The notes beneath the pieces are model-generated. The model had not been told where the DNA came from. It searched no databases and was given only the letters and a program-made list of their open reading frames with translations. A stretch of 64,000 bases of DNA from Serinus canaria (Eukaryota > Chordata > Aves > Passeriformes > Fringillidae), in NCBI RefSeq assembly GCF_022539315.1, contig NC_066313.1:34571059-34635058 (forward strand). Direction: 5' to 3'. Every line of letters begins with the position of its first letter. The first letter of the stretch is position 1. The translations under genes were made by a program, and so were the position numbers. Below, piece after piece: positions 26,721-39,040 of this stretch.

Positions 26721-29700
26721 GTGTATGCATATATGCAAACATGCTTGACCAGATATCCAGATATGCAGATCAATGCAAAAAATGCAGCACTGACACAAAA
26801 TTCCAAAGGCACCAACAGCCTCATTCTGTTCACCTGTTTGGCTGACCATGATGAAAGCATGTTATGGGAAAATATCCATACATACAGAGGGATATACATG
26901 CACAGATATCTCTGGTGGCTGGCCCAGGGACTGGCATAGGAGTAACTTCACAGAGGTACTGGAAGGGTTTGGGGAAGAGGAAAAGTTGTCCAAAGATCCT
27001 TGCTGCATGCTGCAGCTTGGAATTGATGATGGAAGCCCCTGGATGTTCTCCAGCAGCTGGAACCAGACAGAATAAGCACTGTAACCCAGGGCAATCCTCA
27101 GCAGTGATTCACCAGTGGAGGATACAGCCTCAAAGGCTTTGGATGGGTTTGCACAATAATTGAGGGCAGCATCTTAATTTTTAATCAGACACTTGCATTA
27201 TGACGGTGTAACTTGTTTACAACCTTCCTGAGAGTCCCTGTATAGTCTTTAGCCAACTTAAAACAAAAAGAACAAAAAAGAATACTGCAATATAACTGCA
27301 TATGTTGGCAAACAGTACAGTGCCTTGACTTTACAGCCTCAGCATCAGCACCTCTTCCAGGACTGAAGCACTGATCTTTCTCCCAAATGCATGGGATGGG
27401 AATTACCTGAGGTGACTTTGCAATACTAGCTGACTAGTGCCAACTTTCAAAGTGATGACTACTGTGTAATCACAGTCCTTGGGCTGGCATTTCAGCTTTC
27501 TTTAATTTATTTCCTTTTTCTTTTCTTTCCAAATGCAAATACATATTGCTTGCCAGATTTCTTCTACAGCATGTCAGATCTCATGATACTGAAATAAATT
27601 GTACAAATGAGCTCTAAGCAACATTTTGTATTCCTTCTGGCATAGCGAGTGTGACCTGGCCTCAGTCTCACAACTGGAGATAAGGAATGAAAGTCTCCGT
27701 GACAAACCTGGCACAAAGTACATGGCTTTGGATTTGAACCTGGCAAATTTATAAGTGGATTACAAAGCAGATGTCTAGCAGCTGAGTGGTTAATACTGAG
27801 TGCAGGCTCACTGAGGCAAAGGTTTATCAGAGTGTTGAGAAACAAAGGGCACAATTTCAATGTTGCTTTAAGTCAGTTTGACCTAGTGCATAGGTTAGGA
27901 AGAAGAAAATCCTGCTTGGCAATTAGTGATGCCCAGAGATGCTCACCTCAGTTTCTCCCTTCTGTTGGTACTGGCCATCACACAAAAGAATAATGAATCA
28001 GATCCACTGCTTTATTTCACCTAAACTATACCAGAACAAATGAAAATAAAGGGGAAGTTTGGTTTTAAAGCAAATCAGTTCCTTTATCCTGCTTATGGTA
28101 TCGTTGTGCAAAAGCCTACATGGAAAGTGAGGACAAGGAGCAGGGGGAAATCTGTACAGTGTCCCCTGCAGTGCAGAGTGACCATGAGCCTTCATCATAA
28201 GGTGATTGTAGTCCTCCACTGGGCATACCTGCAATGCTGCTCTCATTCCTTGTTGTGTGACAGAAATTCATACAGAGGAACTGCACCCTCTTCTTCCCCC
28301 TTCACCTCTCTTCAGCTGTCCTCCTTTGCAAGGTAAAACACACTGGATTAATTTTTTCTGTTAAATCTTCCTGAAGGGACAGTTAGTTTACATTATGATC
28401 CAGTGCCTCTGAGGTGGCTCAATGTTAGAAATAGGATATTTAAAGTCTGGTTTCTCCTCTACACACTCAGTCAAGAGTACCTCTGCCCATGACTGTGGTA
28501 GCACACTTGGGAAAGGGCCTTAATAAAGATGATCTGCAAAATGATTTAAAAAATGACAATTCCTATTTTTTTTACTTTGCTTTTTCTAGATTTTAGAATT
28601 CCTTCCTGTGAGCAGCATCTTTTTCAGAGTGCACAACACTATCTGGAACAGTAGGAAGGAGCCCAGCCTACATACAGCAATGCTTTTATACTCTGCCTGG
28701 TATTTCCCACTGGCAGCATAAACCCAGTTATTTCTTGGCTCATCCTTTCATTAGTTATAATCCCATTGCATATATTATTCATAAAATAATATGAATTCAT
28801 ATTTTCAGTAAGAAAATATATCTTGGTGGGCTTTTTTTAATCATCCTCAAATCAATCCTATTTTCCCACCACTCATTAAACTGAGGTGGGTTTGGTTTTT
28901 TGGGTTTTTAATTAATTTTCTGCTACAGCTCATTTAATTTCATTTTGTATAACTTGGTATGTATGGAGCAGAACAAAGAAAACACTTGAGTCTATTTATA
29001 CACAATTAAATAGAAGTGATATATCTATGTCTTTTATAGATGGCTTTAATTTTCACCATATCACACTAAAATGTTTTGCAAAAGCAAAGTATATTTTCCC
29101 TGAATGAAAAATTTAAACTGACAAAGGATCTACATTCCAGGTGGGTGTCATTATTGCCTTTTCCCACACACCAATACTTTGGAACCTATTAGAGCTGGTA
29201 CACACAAGTATTAAGCTCATCAGCAGTTACAGTGACCCTTACACAGATAAACAGAAAAATTTTAAATAAAATCGAGACTCCATGCTCTGCTGTGGTGTAA
29301 CCTAACTCTTAGGGATGTCACAGTTTGGCATAAACTGGCCCCACAGCTGAGGTCCCATTCCCCTACAGTGTACAGTGTGGCTGGTATGAATTTAGGTAAG
29401 TTATTTTTACTCAGCACAAAATTGGCAGAGAGTAAAATGAGGCATGCAAGAGTCTCTAAGATTTTTCCATTATGCAGGAAAAATATTCTTTGCCTTTATG
29501 ATTTTTTGGGAATCCTCTGACCTGATTACCTTCCTTAGCTATTTCTGCATCAAACATGGCTTCTGACTGAATCAGAGTTTAAGTGACAGCGAATTTATCA
29601 TGTTCTATGATCAATTTTTCCAAGGTTTAAATACATACTTGAGCCTTTTTTTAATCTTCAGGTGTCTGAATCCAACCTATTCTACAATATTAAAATTCTG

Positions 29701-31474
29701 TTTCCTACCACAAAAATAATCTTTGCATAGGGTGTTGATTACCATAATCTAGTAATTACTTTGCTATTACACGCACTAGAAAATTATTTCTAGTTTGGAA
29801 ATGCACTTTGGAAAGACTGAGCCTCTCTGAGCACTAAATGTGAGACAGGGCATCTTCCAAAATTCGAATTAGTCTCCAATCTCTTTCTGTTCTTGGACCT
29901 CTTATTTAGGACATTCAGTTTGGGCACTTTGATTTCTTCAAGAGAAGGAAGAAGTCTCTCAAATGCAAACAGTATTTTCTCCACTCTAGACAGATTTTTT
30001 TTTATCTGACCAATGCCTTTAAATAAAAACTACCCTTTCCAAGTCAATTTTGCTTGCTGCTGAGGAAATACAAAAGGTATTAGGGGCTATCAGGAGACTA
30101 ACCTCTATTTAATTTAGTTACTTTTCATGTTTTAAATTTCTCTCTTTTAAGCTTTGATTGCCTGGGCACCTTCTAGGTAGATCTATCATCCTCAAGGCTT
30201 TATGGTTTATTGCTGCTAATCCCAGGCTGGGTTCTCTCCATTTCCATTCCCTGAATAAAATTCCCAAAATCTTTTGGTTAGCTCTTCTCTTCTTCCCTTT
30301 ATCTCGCCTTGTCTTCCCACCATGTTCACATCCCATCTGCTCCCATAGCACTGCCAACATCTCCCAAGTGATGCCAGTCTAGCTGGAATTGCAATGCTAA
30401 AAGAGCCTCTGGAAAATATCACTCCAGCTATTCAAATAGCTATTGATCTGCTTGCTCTCTTTGTCTAGTTGCTGAGGAAGAAATAGTAACCAACCAGACT
30501 TCTGCAGCAGCCAGAGTGATTTCTCTTCTTTCCATTAAACTTATGTCCACTGCTTTTTTTTTCTTTTCCTTTTTTTTTTTTTTTTTCCACAGAATTAGTA
30601 TGGAGATTGGATATAGCAGAGCCCGATCTGAACTGTAGATGTCCTTTTTGTTACCTTTAGTTAAATTATGTCAAAAAGGGAGACAATATGGAATAAAATG
30701 GACCTGAAGATGCCCTTACCTCATGGTCCTGTTTTGTTAGGCTCTCAGATCCAGAGAAGGATGCAGAGGTTCATATGAAGAGAACACAAGAGCAGTGGTT
30801 TGCCAAGATAGTGAACAATCTGAGGGAGTTAAGGTCTGCTGCTTTGCCACAAACCTGGCTTTGCTACCAGGAGCTTTGTCACTCCATGAAGGGACCAACT
30901 AATTACCCCAGCATTTTGTCTCTGCATGTAGCAGTAATTCTGCAGACCTAGGCTCTTCCAAGGCTGCAGCTACTGAGAAAAGAACAGGAAACAACCACAC
31001 ATTTTCAAGGTGCTAAAGGGAAATAACTTACATGACTGCGTAGAGGAAGAAAAGAAAAAGTTCTGTCAACTGTAAGCAGATCAACATCTGATGATGGGAA
31101 CACTGATTTCTTTCTGTCATGGAAACCACATGCCTGTTATTGGATTAAACAACTGTAAACAAGGCACATGGAAGAATTGCAGTAATCCATCATAGCTGTT
31201 CAGATGTGTTCTCTTTGTCTTCAGGAAAGGACAGCGCTGCATGACAGAGAAAACATTTGGTGCTAACTGCCTTAAAAATAGCCATGGCTGGAGAAAGCAC
31301 CTGATTTGAAGAAAAAGGTATTCTACAGTGTTTGACTCAGTGGTCACAGTACTCTGAAACAAAAGAGAGTGTGATTACTTTCTCCAAATAAAGGGGGATT
31401 TTTGCCCAAGTCTTTTCAACTAAGTCCCCAAGGACAGGAGCATTGTGCCAGTGTCACTACCTGGCTGACAGCAA

Positions 31475-31514
31475 ATTTCAGTTTTCCTTAACTTCAGGAT
31501 TTCAGTTTTCCTTA
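31475..31514. repeat. 16-bp direct repeat
   Basis: ATTTCAGTTTTCCTTA occurs at 31475-31490 and again at 31499-31514, separated by 8 bp. It lies in TYR intron 3 and looks like a local duplication. It also resembles a doubled polypyrimidine/AG block, but no exon follows. Confidence 0.85.
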
Positions 31515-32458
31515 CAAATGTATGAAGGGAATTAATGGACTTGGCTGGGGAGTCATAAAATGTAACTCTCTGATATGAAATGGCTTATGGTGCCCAAGGA
31601 GAACCATTTGTACTTTACCTATAGAAATACAGCTGAAGTTGTGCCCTGTCCATGGGCTTTTCTCCCCAGCAGGATGCCATTGGGAGTTTTCTTTTTCCAT
31701 TAAGCTGGGAAACTGCTTGTGAAAAGCAAGAATAATGTTCTTCTTCTCTAACTCACAAAACATGAGTAAGGAATGGAAAAAGCAGTGTCCCTGGAAGTGC
31801 CCCCTTGAAAGGAGGAATACAAACAGATGAAGTACATATAAAAAATATTACTGATATACTGCATCTGTCAATTTTCTCACACAAAATGAAAAAAAAAAAA
31901 AATAAACACTTGAAAATACAAATCACCATCCATTATCTGGCCAGGAAAAAAACAGTGGTTTGAGTCCATCTTACTGAAAACCTGGGAAGAAGCCTTTAAA
32001 TTGGAATAGTAAATGCGACTTCACCCAATCATTTTATTAGCAAGCAGAATATGATCCTAATCTTTCAAAGTGTCATATAAAACCCAAAAGCAAAAAAACA
32101 AAGACTACTACAAGATAAATGCACATGACTAGCTGTTCTGAAGAGAGTAAAAGAAAATGTGACTCCTAAACCTTTAAAGAGTGTTTCTGAGATGCCTGTG
32201 GTGGCATACAGATTTGTTCAATGAAAGAGATTTCAGCCAAGGTGATAAGATCTTGTGCCAGCTGACGGAGAGAACTGTTCCCAAACAACTCAATGAATTG
32301 TGAAACACATCATGTGCATCAGCAAGACTCATCCCATCAGGATTTAGAGGCATAGGATCACATCTGAATCTAAAGATCAGCTGCAAGGGCAGGCAATTCA
32401 ATGCTCTGCTACTGCTAAGCAAAGCTTGATACCTCATGTGAGAACCACTCTGCAAAGG

Positions 32459-32486
32459 AAGGAATCCAAAAGAAGGAATCCAAAAG
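32459..32486. repeat. 14-bp tandem duplication
   Basis: Two perfect adjacent copies of AAGGAATCCAAAAG in TYR intron 3. Confidence 0.9.
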
Positions 32487-34683
32487 TACATATGTTCATT
32501 TCCATGGAAATGCTTTGCATTTGCATTCTGCTTGAAAGATTACTGGCCTAAGGATTCTTATTAAAAGCTCTTATGCAACAGCAACACTTAACTCATGCAG
32601 CAAGATTGCTGGATTTCAGGGCATTTCCTATAACCACGTTCCCACAACCAGAGTATCTCTGCACCTCTAACAACCTTGTGCTGCAGAGAAGAGCTATCTC
32701 AGCTCCCATCTGCAGCTGCCAGGGAAATAAAGCTCTGATAGTCAGGATACTTTACCCAAGGCAGGTAAAGTAAAAGACAGGCAGGGAAAAGATTGGAGTA
32801 CAACAGTTCCCCACATCCTACCTCTCCTCAAGCTTAATTATTCCTTATATTCTATGTCTTTTTTAGTGATTACTGAATGTCTTCATGCTGTTCCCCAAAG
32901 ATTACAGAGTTTCTGTTCAAAATTTCTTGAGGTAACCAGCTGAAGTCTTCATATTGTTTAAACTTATCCATCTGAAAGCCTCAACTAAACATTATTATTC
33001 AGATAAGAGTTTTTCCAGACAGGATTGATGAAATTAACTGGAGAGACAGAAATGAAGATTTTAATCAAAATTAATACCTGCATTGTAAAGGGTAGACAAG
33101 GTATATGATCACAGTCATGTTTTCACTTATTAGAGTTTTTGATCCTAAAAAAACCCCAAAGATTTTGGCCCTACCTCTATTTTGATGAGTATGAGAGGGC
33201 TTTAATTTCGTTGACTATGCAGTGTGCATATCAATATTTCTGTCCAAAAATAAGAGGTAGAAATCTGCTGGCAGAATTCCTTGCTAACCTGCAGAGCTCC
33301 TCATACCCCTGAGCACTTGCATTTAGGAACTGTATTTCTGAGACCACCTGAGTCCCTGAACAGCTGGGGGTGGAACATGGGAGGGAAGTCCATGTCCTTC
33401 AGTCATGGCCAGTGTTGGGTAGGAGCTACTGTTGAGCTAAGATCTCCATTAAAGCACAATTTACAGGTCTCTTTAGAACATTTCTATCCCTTAAAACTAA
33501 TAAAGGAATCCAGAGATGCCTCCCTGAGCCTAATCTTGATAATTACCTCCCACCAGTATATGTGGATTTAGTATGGGGTCCTCTTTCCTCATGCAGAAGA
33601 TATCTGCAGATGCTTGCCCTGTAGCATTTTTCCACCTTCCCTATTCCAACGTGGTACATTCAGGTGAATAAACAAAAAGGGATCAGAGAAAGGGTTTGAG
33701 GATTGAAAGTGAAGAGTTGACCAGAAAAAAGCTCAAAGGGAGGAGAACTGAGAATGTTTTGGAAGGCTCTTAATTTTGCTTTCCAAACACATTCAGTAGT
33801 TAAGTTGAAAATGCCACTATACACTTCCCCTACGGCAGCCTTAAAGCTTTCTGCTTCCAAGTTAAAGAGCAGACACACAGCCCTGTGGTGACAGGCAGCT
33901 AATGGAAGAAATTCTGGAACAGAAATATAGAATGGAGCAACTGAGGCTGGAGGCATGGGGAGCAGCTTCTCTTGGGTTTACATGGCAAGGTTCTGCCCAT
34001 TAAGGGGCTACAGGGTTGACTTCTGCCAGAAGGTGACAGAAACTGTCCCCATGTCAGATGGAGCTTGTTCCAGCTGGCTGCAAGATAGACCTGACACTGG
34101 CCAAGGCTTGATGCTGGCAGTGCCTCTGGGATGACATATTTAAGAAGAGGTAAAATAAAGCTGCACAGCAGCTGGGGGAGAGGAATGTGTTAAACAACAG
34201 TGCAGACACTGAGGTCAGTGAAGAAGCTGTGGCTGAAGAAAGACACTTTACTGACAGCTGACTTGCTTTGTCAGCCTATCACTTCTTCCTCAGGTGTTTC
34301 CACTCTTCTGGTGATGTCCATAGGATCCTGATGTAAAACCCTTGCTAAGAAATTAGAGGAAGAGGAACAGGACAGAGCAGCTAGAAACAAGACCATTCAA
34401 AACTAGCTACAAATGTTTCAGAGGGTGAGGAGGAAGGGCTGAGGTCTTTAATCCATTTCTCTCTATTCCTCAAAACTACATGAATTGCTGAGCTCAGAAA
34501 GAGAGTGATTTACCTTTATGGAATTTCAAAGCACATTCAGACTCTTTGCAGCAGCACAGGCATTTGCTTTTTTTAGGCTTGCATAGGAACTCAGTACTGA
34601 ATTGGATAACCCCAAATTTGGAAATTTAGAGAGCATTACACACACAAACACAAGACATTGCACACATCTCTGTCTCCAGCATT

Positions 34684-34702
34684 AAAAAAAAAAAAAAAAA
34701 AA
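34684..34702. repeat. Poly(A) tract near TYR exon 4
   Basis: A run of 19 A residues about 80 bp upstream of the exon 4 acceptor. It is not a polypyrimidine tract for this strand, so it should not aid the acceptor. Confidence 0.85.
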
Positions 34703-34781
34703 CACATCACTTTATTTTAATCTTCAAGAAGAAAAATTCTGCTAATCCCCATCATTAGTTAACATGCTTTTTCTTCCACAG

Positions 34782-34963
34782 CATTTTTGAACGATGGTTG
34801 AGAAGACACAGGCCCATGCTAGAAGTGTACCCAGCAGCTAATGCACCAATTGGGCACAATCGAGAAAATTACATGGTCCCTTTCATCCCTCTTTACAGAA
34901 ATGGAGAATTTTTTAAACCCTCAAGAGAGCTGGGGTATGACTATGAATATCTGCAAGAACCAG
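34782..34963 (+). CDS. TYR: Tyrosinase exon 4 (182 nt)
   Basis: This exon encodes the last base of codon 395, residues 396-455, and one base of codon 456. It completes the lumenal domain after CuB. The translation starts [17 protein letters not shown] and contains [20 protein letters not shown] and [12 protein letters not shown]402 and P406, positions altered in human albinism-related alleles, are the usual residues here. Positions 440-441 read K-P, where human tyrosinase has I-S. Acceptor TTCCACAG ends at 34781 and donor gtaacg begins at 34964. The length of 182 nt equals that of human exon 4. Confidence 0.98.
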
Positions 34964-35079
34964 GTAACGTCACAATTTTGGGTAAAAAGGGAATTGTAAA
35001 ATCCATCGCTTATAACCTGGAATATGTCTGTCTTATGAGAAGATAAAATATCCTTCTAATTTCAGATTTTTTTCAAAAA

Positions 35080-35205
35080 CATTAGGAGACTGGGCAATCA
35101 CTAATCTTATAAGGTTCAAAAAAGGGGAAGTGTAAGATTCTACACCTGAGATGGGGCAATCCTGGATGTATGGACAGATTGGGGAATGAGATGCAGAAAA
35201 TACTT
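35080..35205 (+). repeat. CR1 LINE internal fragment
   Basis: The blocks 'ggttcaaaaaaggggaagtg', 'aagattctacacctgagatg', 'gggcaatcctggatgtatgg' and 'acagattggggaatgagatg' match the end of CR1 ORF2 as remembered (the 'caagtgcaaggtcctgcacctggg' segment). It lacks the usual CR1 3' end, so it is an internal remnant. It lies just over 100 bp past the exon 4 donor. Confidence 0.65.
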
Positions 35206-36033
35206 AGTCCAGGTGCTGGAATATATACTCATGAAACAGCCAGATCAAGACCAGAAATACATATTCATATTTCTTAATCAGACATTAGTTTCCTCAACTC
35301 CTCCTATTGCTAGAATTGTACAACTCACACAAAGTAACAAATACCATGACTTTCAGGAATTCTGAATCCTGAAATTGTACTGCAAGAAGAAGGAAGTGAT
35401 AAAATAATAACCATCCAATAATTAATTCCTGTTGCCTCTTGGACACTTGCCTTTTCCCAGGGGAGAACCTAGACCTCAGAAAAAGGAAATCCTATTAAAT
35501 TCTGCCTATGTTTTTAACAGAGGTAAGGAAAGTAGTTCCTTAATTATTCTGAAAGATCAACACAATGAATGACCTTCAACCTTGTTCAGAAAGCCCAGAT
35601 AATCCTCAGATGTGGCTCAACCCCTTGATAATCTCTCTGAGAGGAAGCAAGCTTAAGCTATTTCTTATCTGAAGAGAAGAACTGGTTACAAACGGAAAAT
35701 GGTTGGGCTCTCAAATTACAGACACAGATTCTCTCTCTCCAGTGTAAAAATATAGACTTTTCTTTAGAAGAAAAAGTCTGTGATTGGCAAACAGGAAGTA
35801 CTGGACAAGTAGGAAACATTTATGAAATTTAAAAAAAGTCAGTAAAAAATATCTAGGTCATCAAGAAAAGGCAGCATTTCTGCAGATCTTCCAGATGAGG
35901 AAGAGGAGGCGAGGCAGAGGAAGAGAACAAGAAAGAATGAGGAATGAGCACACAAGATCTGGCCCAATCATATTCTGAAAACCTGTATTGTTTGCTCCTA
36001 AAGAAAGTGGTTTGGGGTTATTTTGGTGTTTCT

Positions 36034-36097
36034 GGGTTGGCAGGTGGACTAGGTGGCCTTGGAGCTCTCTTCAAATATTGAAGATTCTATGACTCTC
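36034..36097 (+). repeat. CR1 LINE 3'-end fragment
   Basis: The sequence 'gggttggcaggtggactagg', 'tggccttggagctctcttca', 'gattctatgactct' matches the last about 60 bp of CR1. It is heavily 5'-truncated and in sense orientation. Confidence 0.75.
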
Positions 36098-36780
36098 TGA
36101 AGAGGAGCAGTTCTGAGTTACAGTACCAGCAACTTAGAAGAGATGAAGTAGGATTAACTGAGCATGATGAGGCTGGTTACAAGAAACAAAACTTGGAAAG
36201 AATCCAATGACAAAATGGATTTTTAATGCTAAATTATATTGTTGTTGTGTCCCTGAGGAAAAACTGATGCCTGTAGCTCTGCTTTCCACTACAAAGCAAA
36301 TCAGTGTGTAAGAGTACATAGTTTTAATTGCAGTTTCATTTATTTTTATATGTATAACAGTGCTGAAGAGGAAGAGGTCTCAAACAGTGTGTATGGAAAT
36401 CCATCCCTCGGGACTCCAAGGCTTATGTCAGAGTGTAGCCACTGGGGAGCTGCTCTGAGCAGAAGCTGGAGCAGACACCCAGCTTTCTGTGACATGAGAA
36501 CTGGGAGCTGCAAAATGACCACAACCCGCACAGCTGCCTGAAAGCAAACAGGAGTTAGCATCAATAACAGAGATTTGGAAGACTAATGGCACCCCCTAAA
36601 AATAGCTGTCAAAAGAAGTTACTCTGTTAAGAGTTTCTGTTTCAAGGCTATATTTCAGCACCTGGACTAAGATTTGTCTGTATTTTTTTCCTTCTTCCAG
36701 AAATGAAAACAGATAAATTAACAGATGCAGTCTTGACTTTTGCCCAGAAAATCTCCCTCTTCCAGTGGGAAGAGTTTTAT

Positions 36781-36995
36781 AGGATCACAGAATCATTAAG
36801 ATTGGAAAAGACTTTTATGATCATAAAGTCCAAGCATAAAACCAGCACTGCCAAGCCCACCACACCACACCCTAGCACCACATCCAAATAATTTTTGAAC
36901 ACTTCCAAGGATGGTGACTCTACTACTTCCCTCAGCAGCCTGTTCCAGTGGTTGACAATCTTTCCATCAAAAAAGATTTTCCAAGCTGTAATAAT
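36781..36995 (-). repeat. CR1 LINE 3'-end fragment, minus strand
   Basis: On the plus strand it starts 'aggatcacagaatcattaag' and continues 'attggaaaagacttttatga', 'cagcactgccaagcccacca' and 'cagcagcctgttccagtggt'. This is the antisense of the CR1 3' region. An 86-codon minus-strand ORF overlapping it is repeat-derived. The right edge is approximate. Confidence 0.85.
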
Positions 36996-38560
36996 GAGTA
37001 GACTGATGAAATGTGTAGGAGCTGGGAACAAAGACAAGTAACCCTGCCTTAAAGCTGAGGGACCCCTTGACTTGAATCTCTCCTACTCGTCTTTCTAGCT
37101 TATTCCTTTCAGGGCTTTCCCCTAGCACTGAAGGAATCAAGGAGAGGACTATCTGAACACCTACTCCTTTAACTGCCCTGAAGTCCCTTTGGATTACCCT
37201 GGGACTTCCTCCTTCATTCTCACCCTATCCACCTGGCATACTAATAGAGGGCAGACAGGGTGCCACACCAAACCAGGCAGCTTCCTGGCTACACCTCTTA
37301 TCCAGGCCCTGGGAGGCAGCATCTTTTCAGAGCACAATGCATGTAACAGAATGCTTTTAGAAGTACCATGACCCAAGGGGATATATGGATTGTTTTTCTG
37401 GGGACCAGTGAAAATGCCAGATAACAGGAAGACATTCACAGCATTTGTGTGGGTACAACATTCTAAATATGGTTGAGGACATCTAAATCAGTCCAGAGGC
37501 ATAAAGAGCATTCAGAAATAAACCACCATAGGAGAAGGTGCCCATAGAGGTGCTCTTTCTTTTCCCTACTAGCTAGTAATTACTGCTAACAATGGTCTTA
37601 GAGCTAATAATTGGGAGATGTGGATTCCAAATCCTCCTTGGCTCAAGTGGACAAGTATTCTTATTTTTCAAATTCAAGCCAGCACGTTGTTGGATGCATT
37701 TTGAACAGGTTTCTTTCCAGCCTCTGCTGTGAAGTGAGAGCCCTGTATGGCAGGGTTTTCATAACTCATTGAGCCATAGCAAGAAAAACAGACACACACA
37801 CACAATTCATGTCACAAAGGCAGAAGGCAGCTGATCATCCAACAGAAATTGTCCTGGATCACCACAGAATGAGGATTTGTTGGGCAGAATGACCACAGAA
37901 TACTTGTCTACTTCCTCTCCCCACAGAGGAACTGTCAAAGCAAGTGGAATGCAGGTTCACAATTAGTAAAAGGAAGCTTTTCCCCCACCCAATATGTAGT
38001 TATTGTAGTTAAGGCAGGGATATTTTTGCTGCTAAAAGTTGTGATAAAAGTTCAAAGAGCAGCTTAAAAAGATGATGGAAGGAGAAAAAAAATCCTCCAG
38101 TGACTATTACACACAACAACACAACATCTGGTTCAGGAAATCCCTGACCTGCCAACTTTTGGAGGCTGGGTAAGTATTTTGTGAAGGCATTGTAATAGAC
38201 TTGACCTTTCCTTAAACTCTCCCCAGTGTTCTGCCTCAGCTATTGTTGCCAAAGGATGCTGAGCTAGCAAAACCTCTGGTCACACAGTATCACCTTCTTG
38301 GGTTAAAGTCTGAAGTTTGACAAAACAGTGAGGAGCACTGGGGACAGAGAACTCTGCCAGCTTTGGACATGAGGTCTGAGAAACACACTGTCAGGGCTGA
38401 AGAGATTTATTTGAAACTATTTGTGGCTCTCAGACAATTTCTACAACTCTTGTCTCTTTATACTCAGTCTTCCAGTGTTCTCTGTTATAGAACTTCCATA
38501 AACTGACAGTGTATTGCATCAAGTAAAATGATCTTTCTGCTTCTGTTTGATTTTTTCAAG

Positions 38561-38784
38561 CCCTTCAGTCTTTCCAAGACTTTTTGACACCCTATCTTCA
38601 GCAAGCCCGTCAGATCTGGCCTTGGTTGGTCGGAGCAGCTGTGTTTGGAGGCATTGTTTCTGCTGTGCTCACAGGACTCATCAGGGCCTGCCAGAAGAAA
38701 AAGGGAGGAACTTCTTCAGAGATACAACCCTTGCTCATAGAAAGTGAAGACTACAACAATATAAGTTATCAGTCCAATTTCTAG
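38561..38784 (+). CDS. TYR: Tyrosinase exon 5, coding part: membrane anchor and tail
   Basis: This exon encodes the rest of codon 456, residues 457-529 and the TAG stop at 38782-38784. It starts ALQSFQDFLTPYLQQARQIW. A hydrophobic segment, WLVGAAVFGGIVSAVLTGLI (residues 477-496), is the single transmembrane anchor. It is followed by a basic stop-transfer stretch, CQKKKGG. The cytoplasmic tail has an acidic dileucine signal, E509-I-Q-P-L-L514, and a tyrosine signal, Y520-N-N-I523. In mammals such motifs route tyrosinase to melanosomes through AP adaptors. The acceptor is TTTTTTCAAG ending at 38560. With exons 2-4 the frame is unbroken. Confidence 0.97.
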
Positions 38785-39040
38785 AGGCCTCCAGTAACTC
38801 AGTTGTGTTACTAAGGTGCTAATCAAGCATGCAGTGTTTGATTGATGTTTACAAATACCTTGTTGAGGTGTGCTGCAGAAGCAGGATGGGCCTTCTCAAG
38901 TCTCTTTTAATCTCCAGTGTCATAGCTTCATATCAGATCCACTCCTAAAAAAATCTCCCAGATTCAACATAAGCTATGATGCCACCCAAAGAACACCATG
39001 TATTTCCTGTGCTTGATTAAATAATGCTCCTATGAAACCA
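38785..39040 (+). other. TYR: TYR 3' UTR (probable extent)
   Basis: The UTR begins right after the TYR stop codon. No AATAAA is found in the first several hundred bases. The variant signal ATTAAA occurs at 39016-39021, so cleavage would be expected near 39035-39050. The true end could be further downstream, and transcript evidence is lacking. Confidence 0.45.
39016..39021 (+). terminator. TYR: Candidate TYR poly(A) signal (ATTAAA)
   Basis: ATTAAA, the commonest variant of the poly(A) hexamer, lies 232 bp after the stop codon. A GT-rich stretch (ggcttgtgtggtgg) follows about 25 bp later, as expected of a downstream element. Confidence 0.4.

Larger units (their letters stand above)
16895..34781 (+). 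other. TYR: TYR intron 3 (17,887 bp)
   Basis: This is the largest intron in the window, from the donor at 16895 to the acceptor TTCTTCCACAG ending at 34781. It contains a (TA)n tract at 18109-18163, a CR1 fragment at about 25370-25820, a compound CA/TA/GT microsatellite at 26598-26720 and several A-tracts. It also holds short local duplications at 25897-25924, 31475-31514 and 32459-32486. I see no supported coding exon or RNA gene. Confidence 0.95.
34964..38560 (+). other. TYR: TYR intron 4 (3,597 bp)
   Basis: The intron runs between the donor at 34964 and the acceptor TTTTTTCAAG ending at 38560. If unspliced, the frame would continue for 27 codons to a stop at 35044-35046. It contains CR1 fragments at about 35080-35205, 36034-36097 and 36781-36995. 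A short CA run lies near 37793-37804. Confidence 0.95.

Noticed and set aside
26499..26939. 146- and 101-codon ORFs on opposite strands across the microsatellite
   Set aside because: They are Thr-His, Ile-Tyr and Val-Cys repeats produced by the CA/TA/GT tract, not protein-coding.
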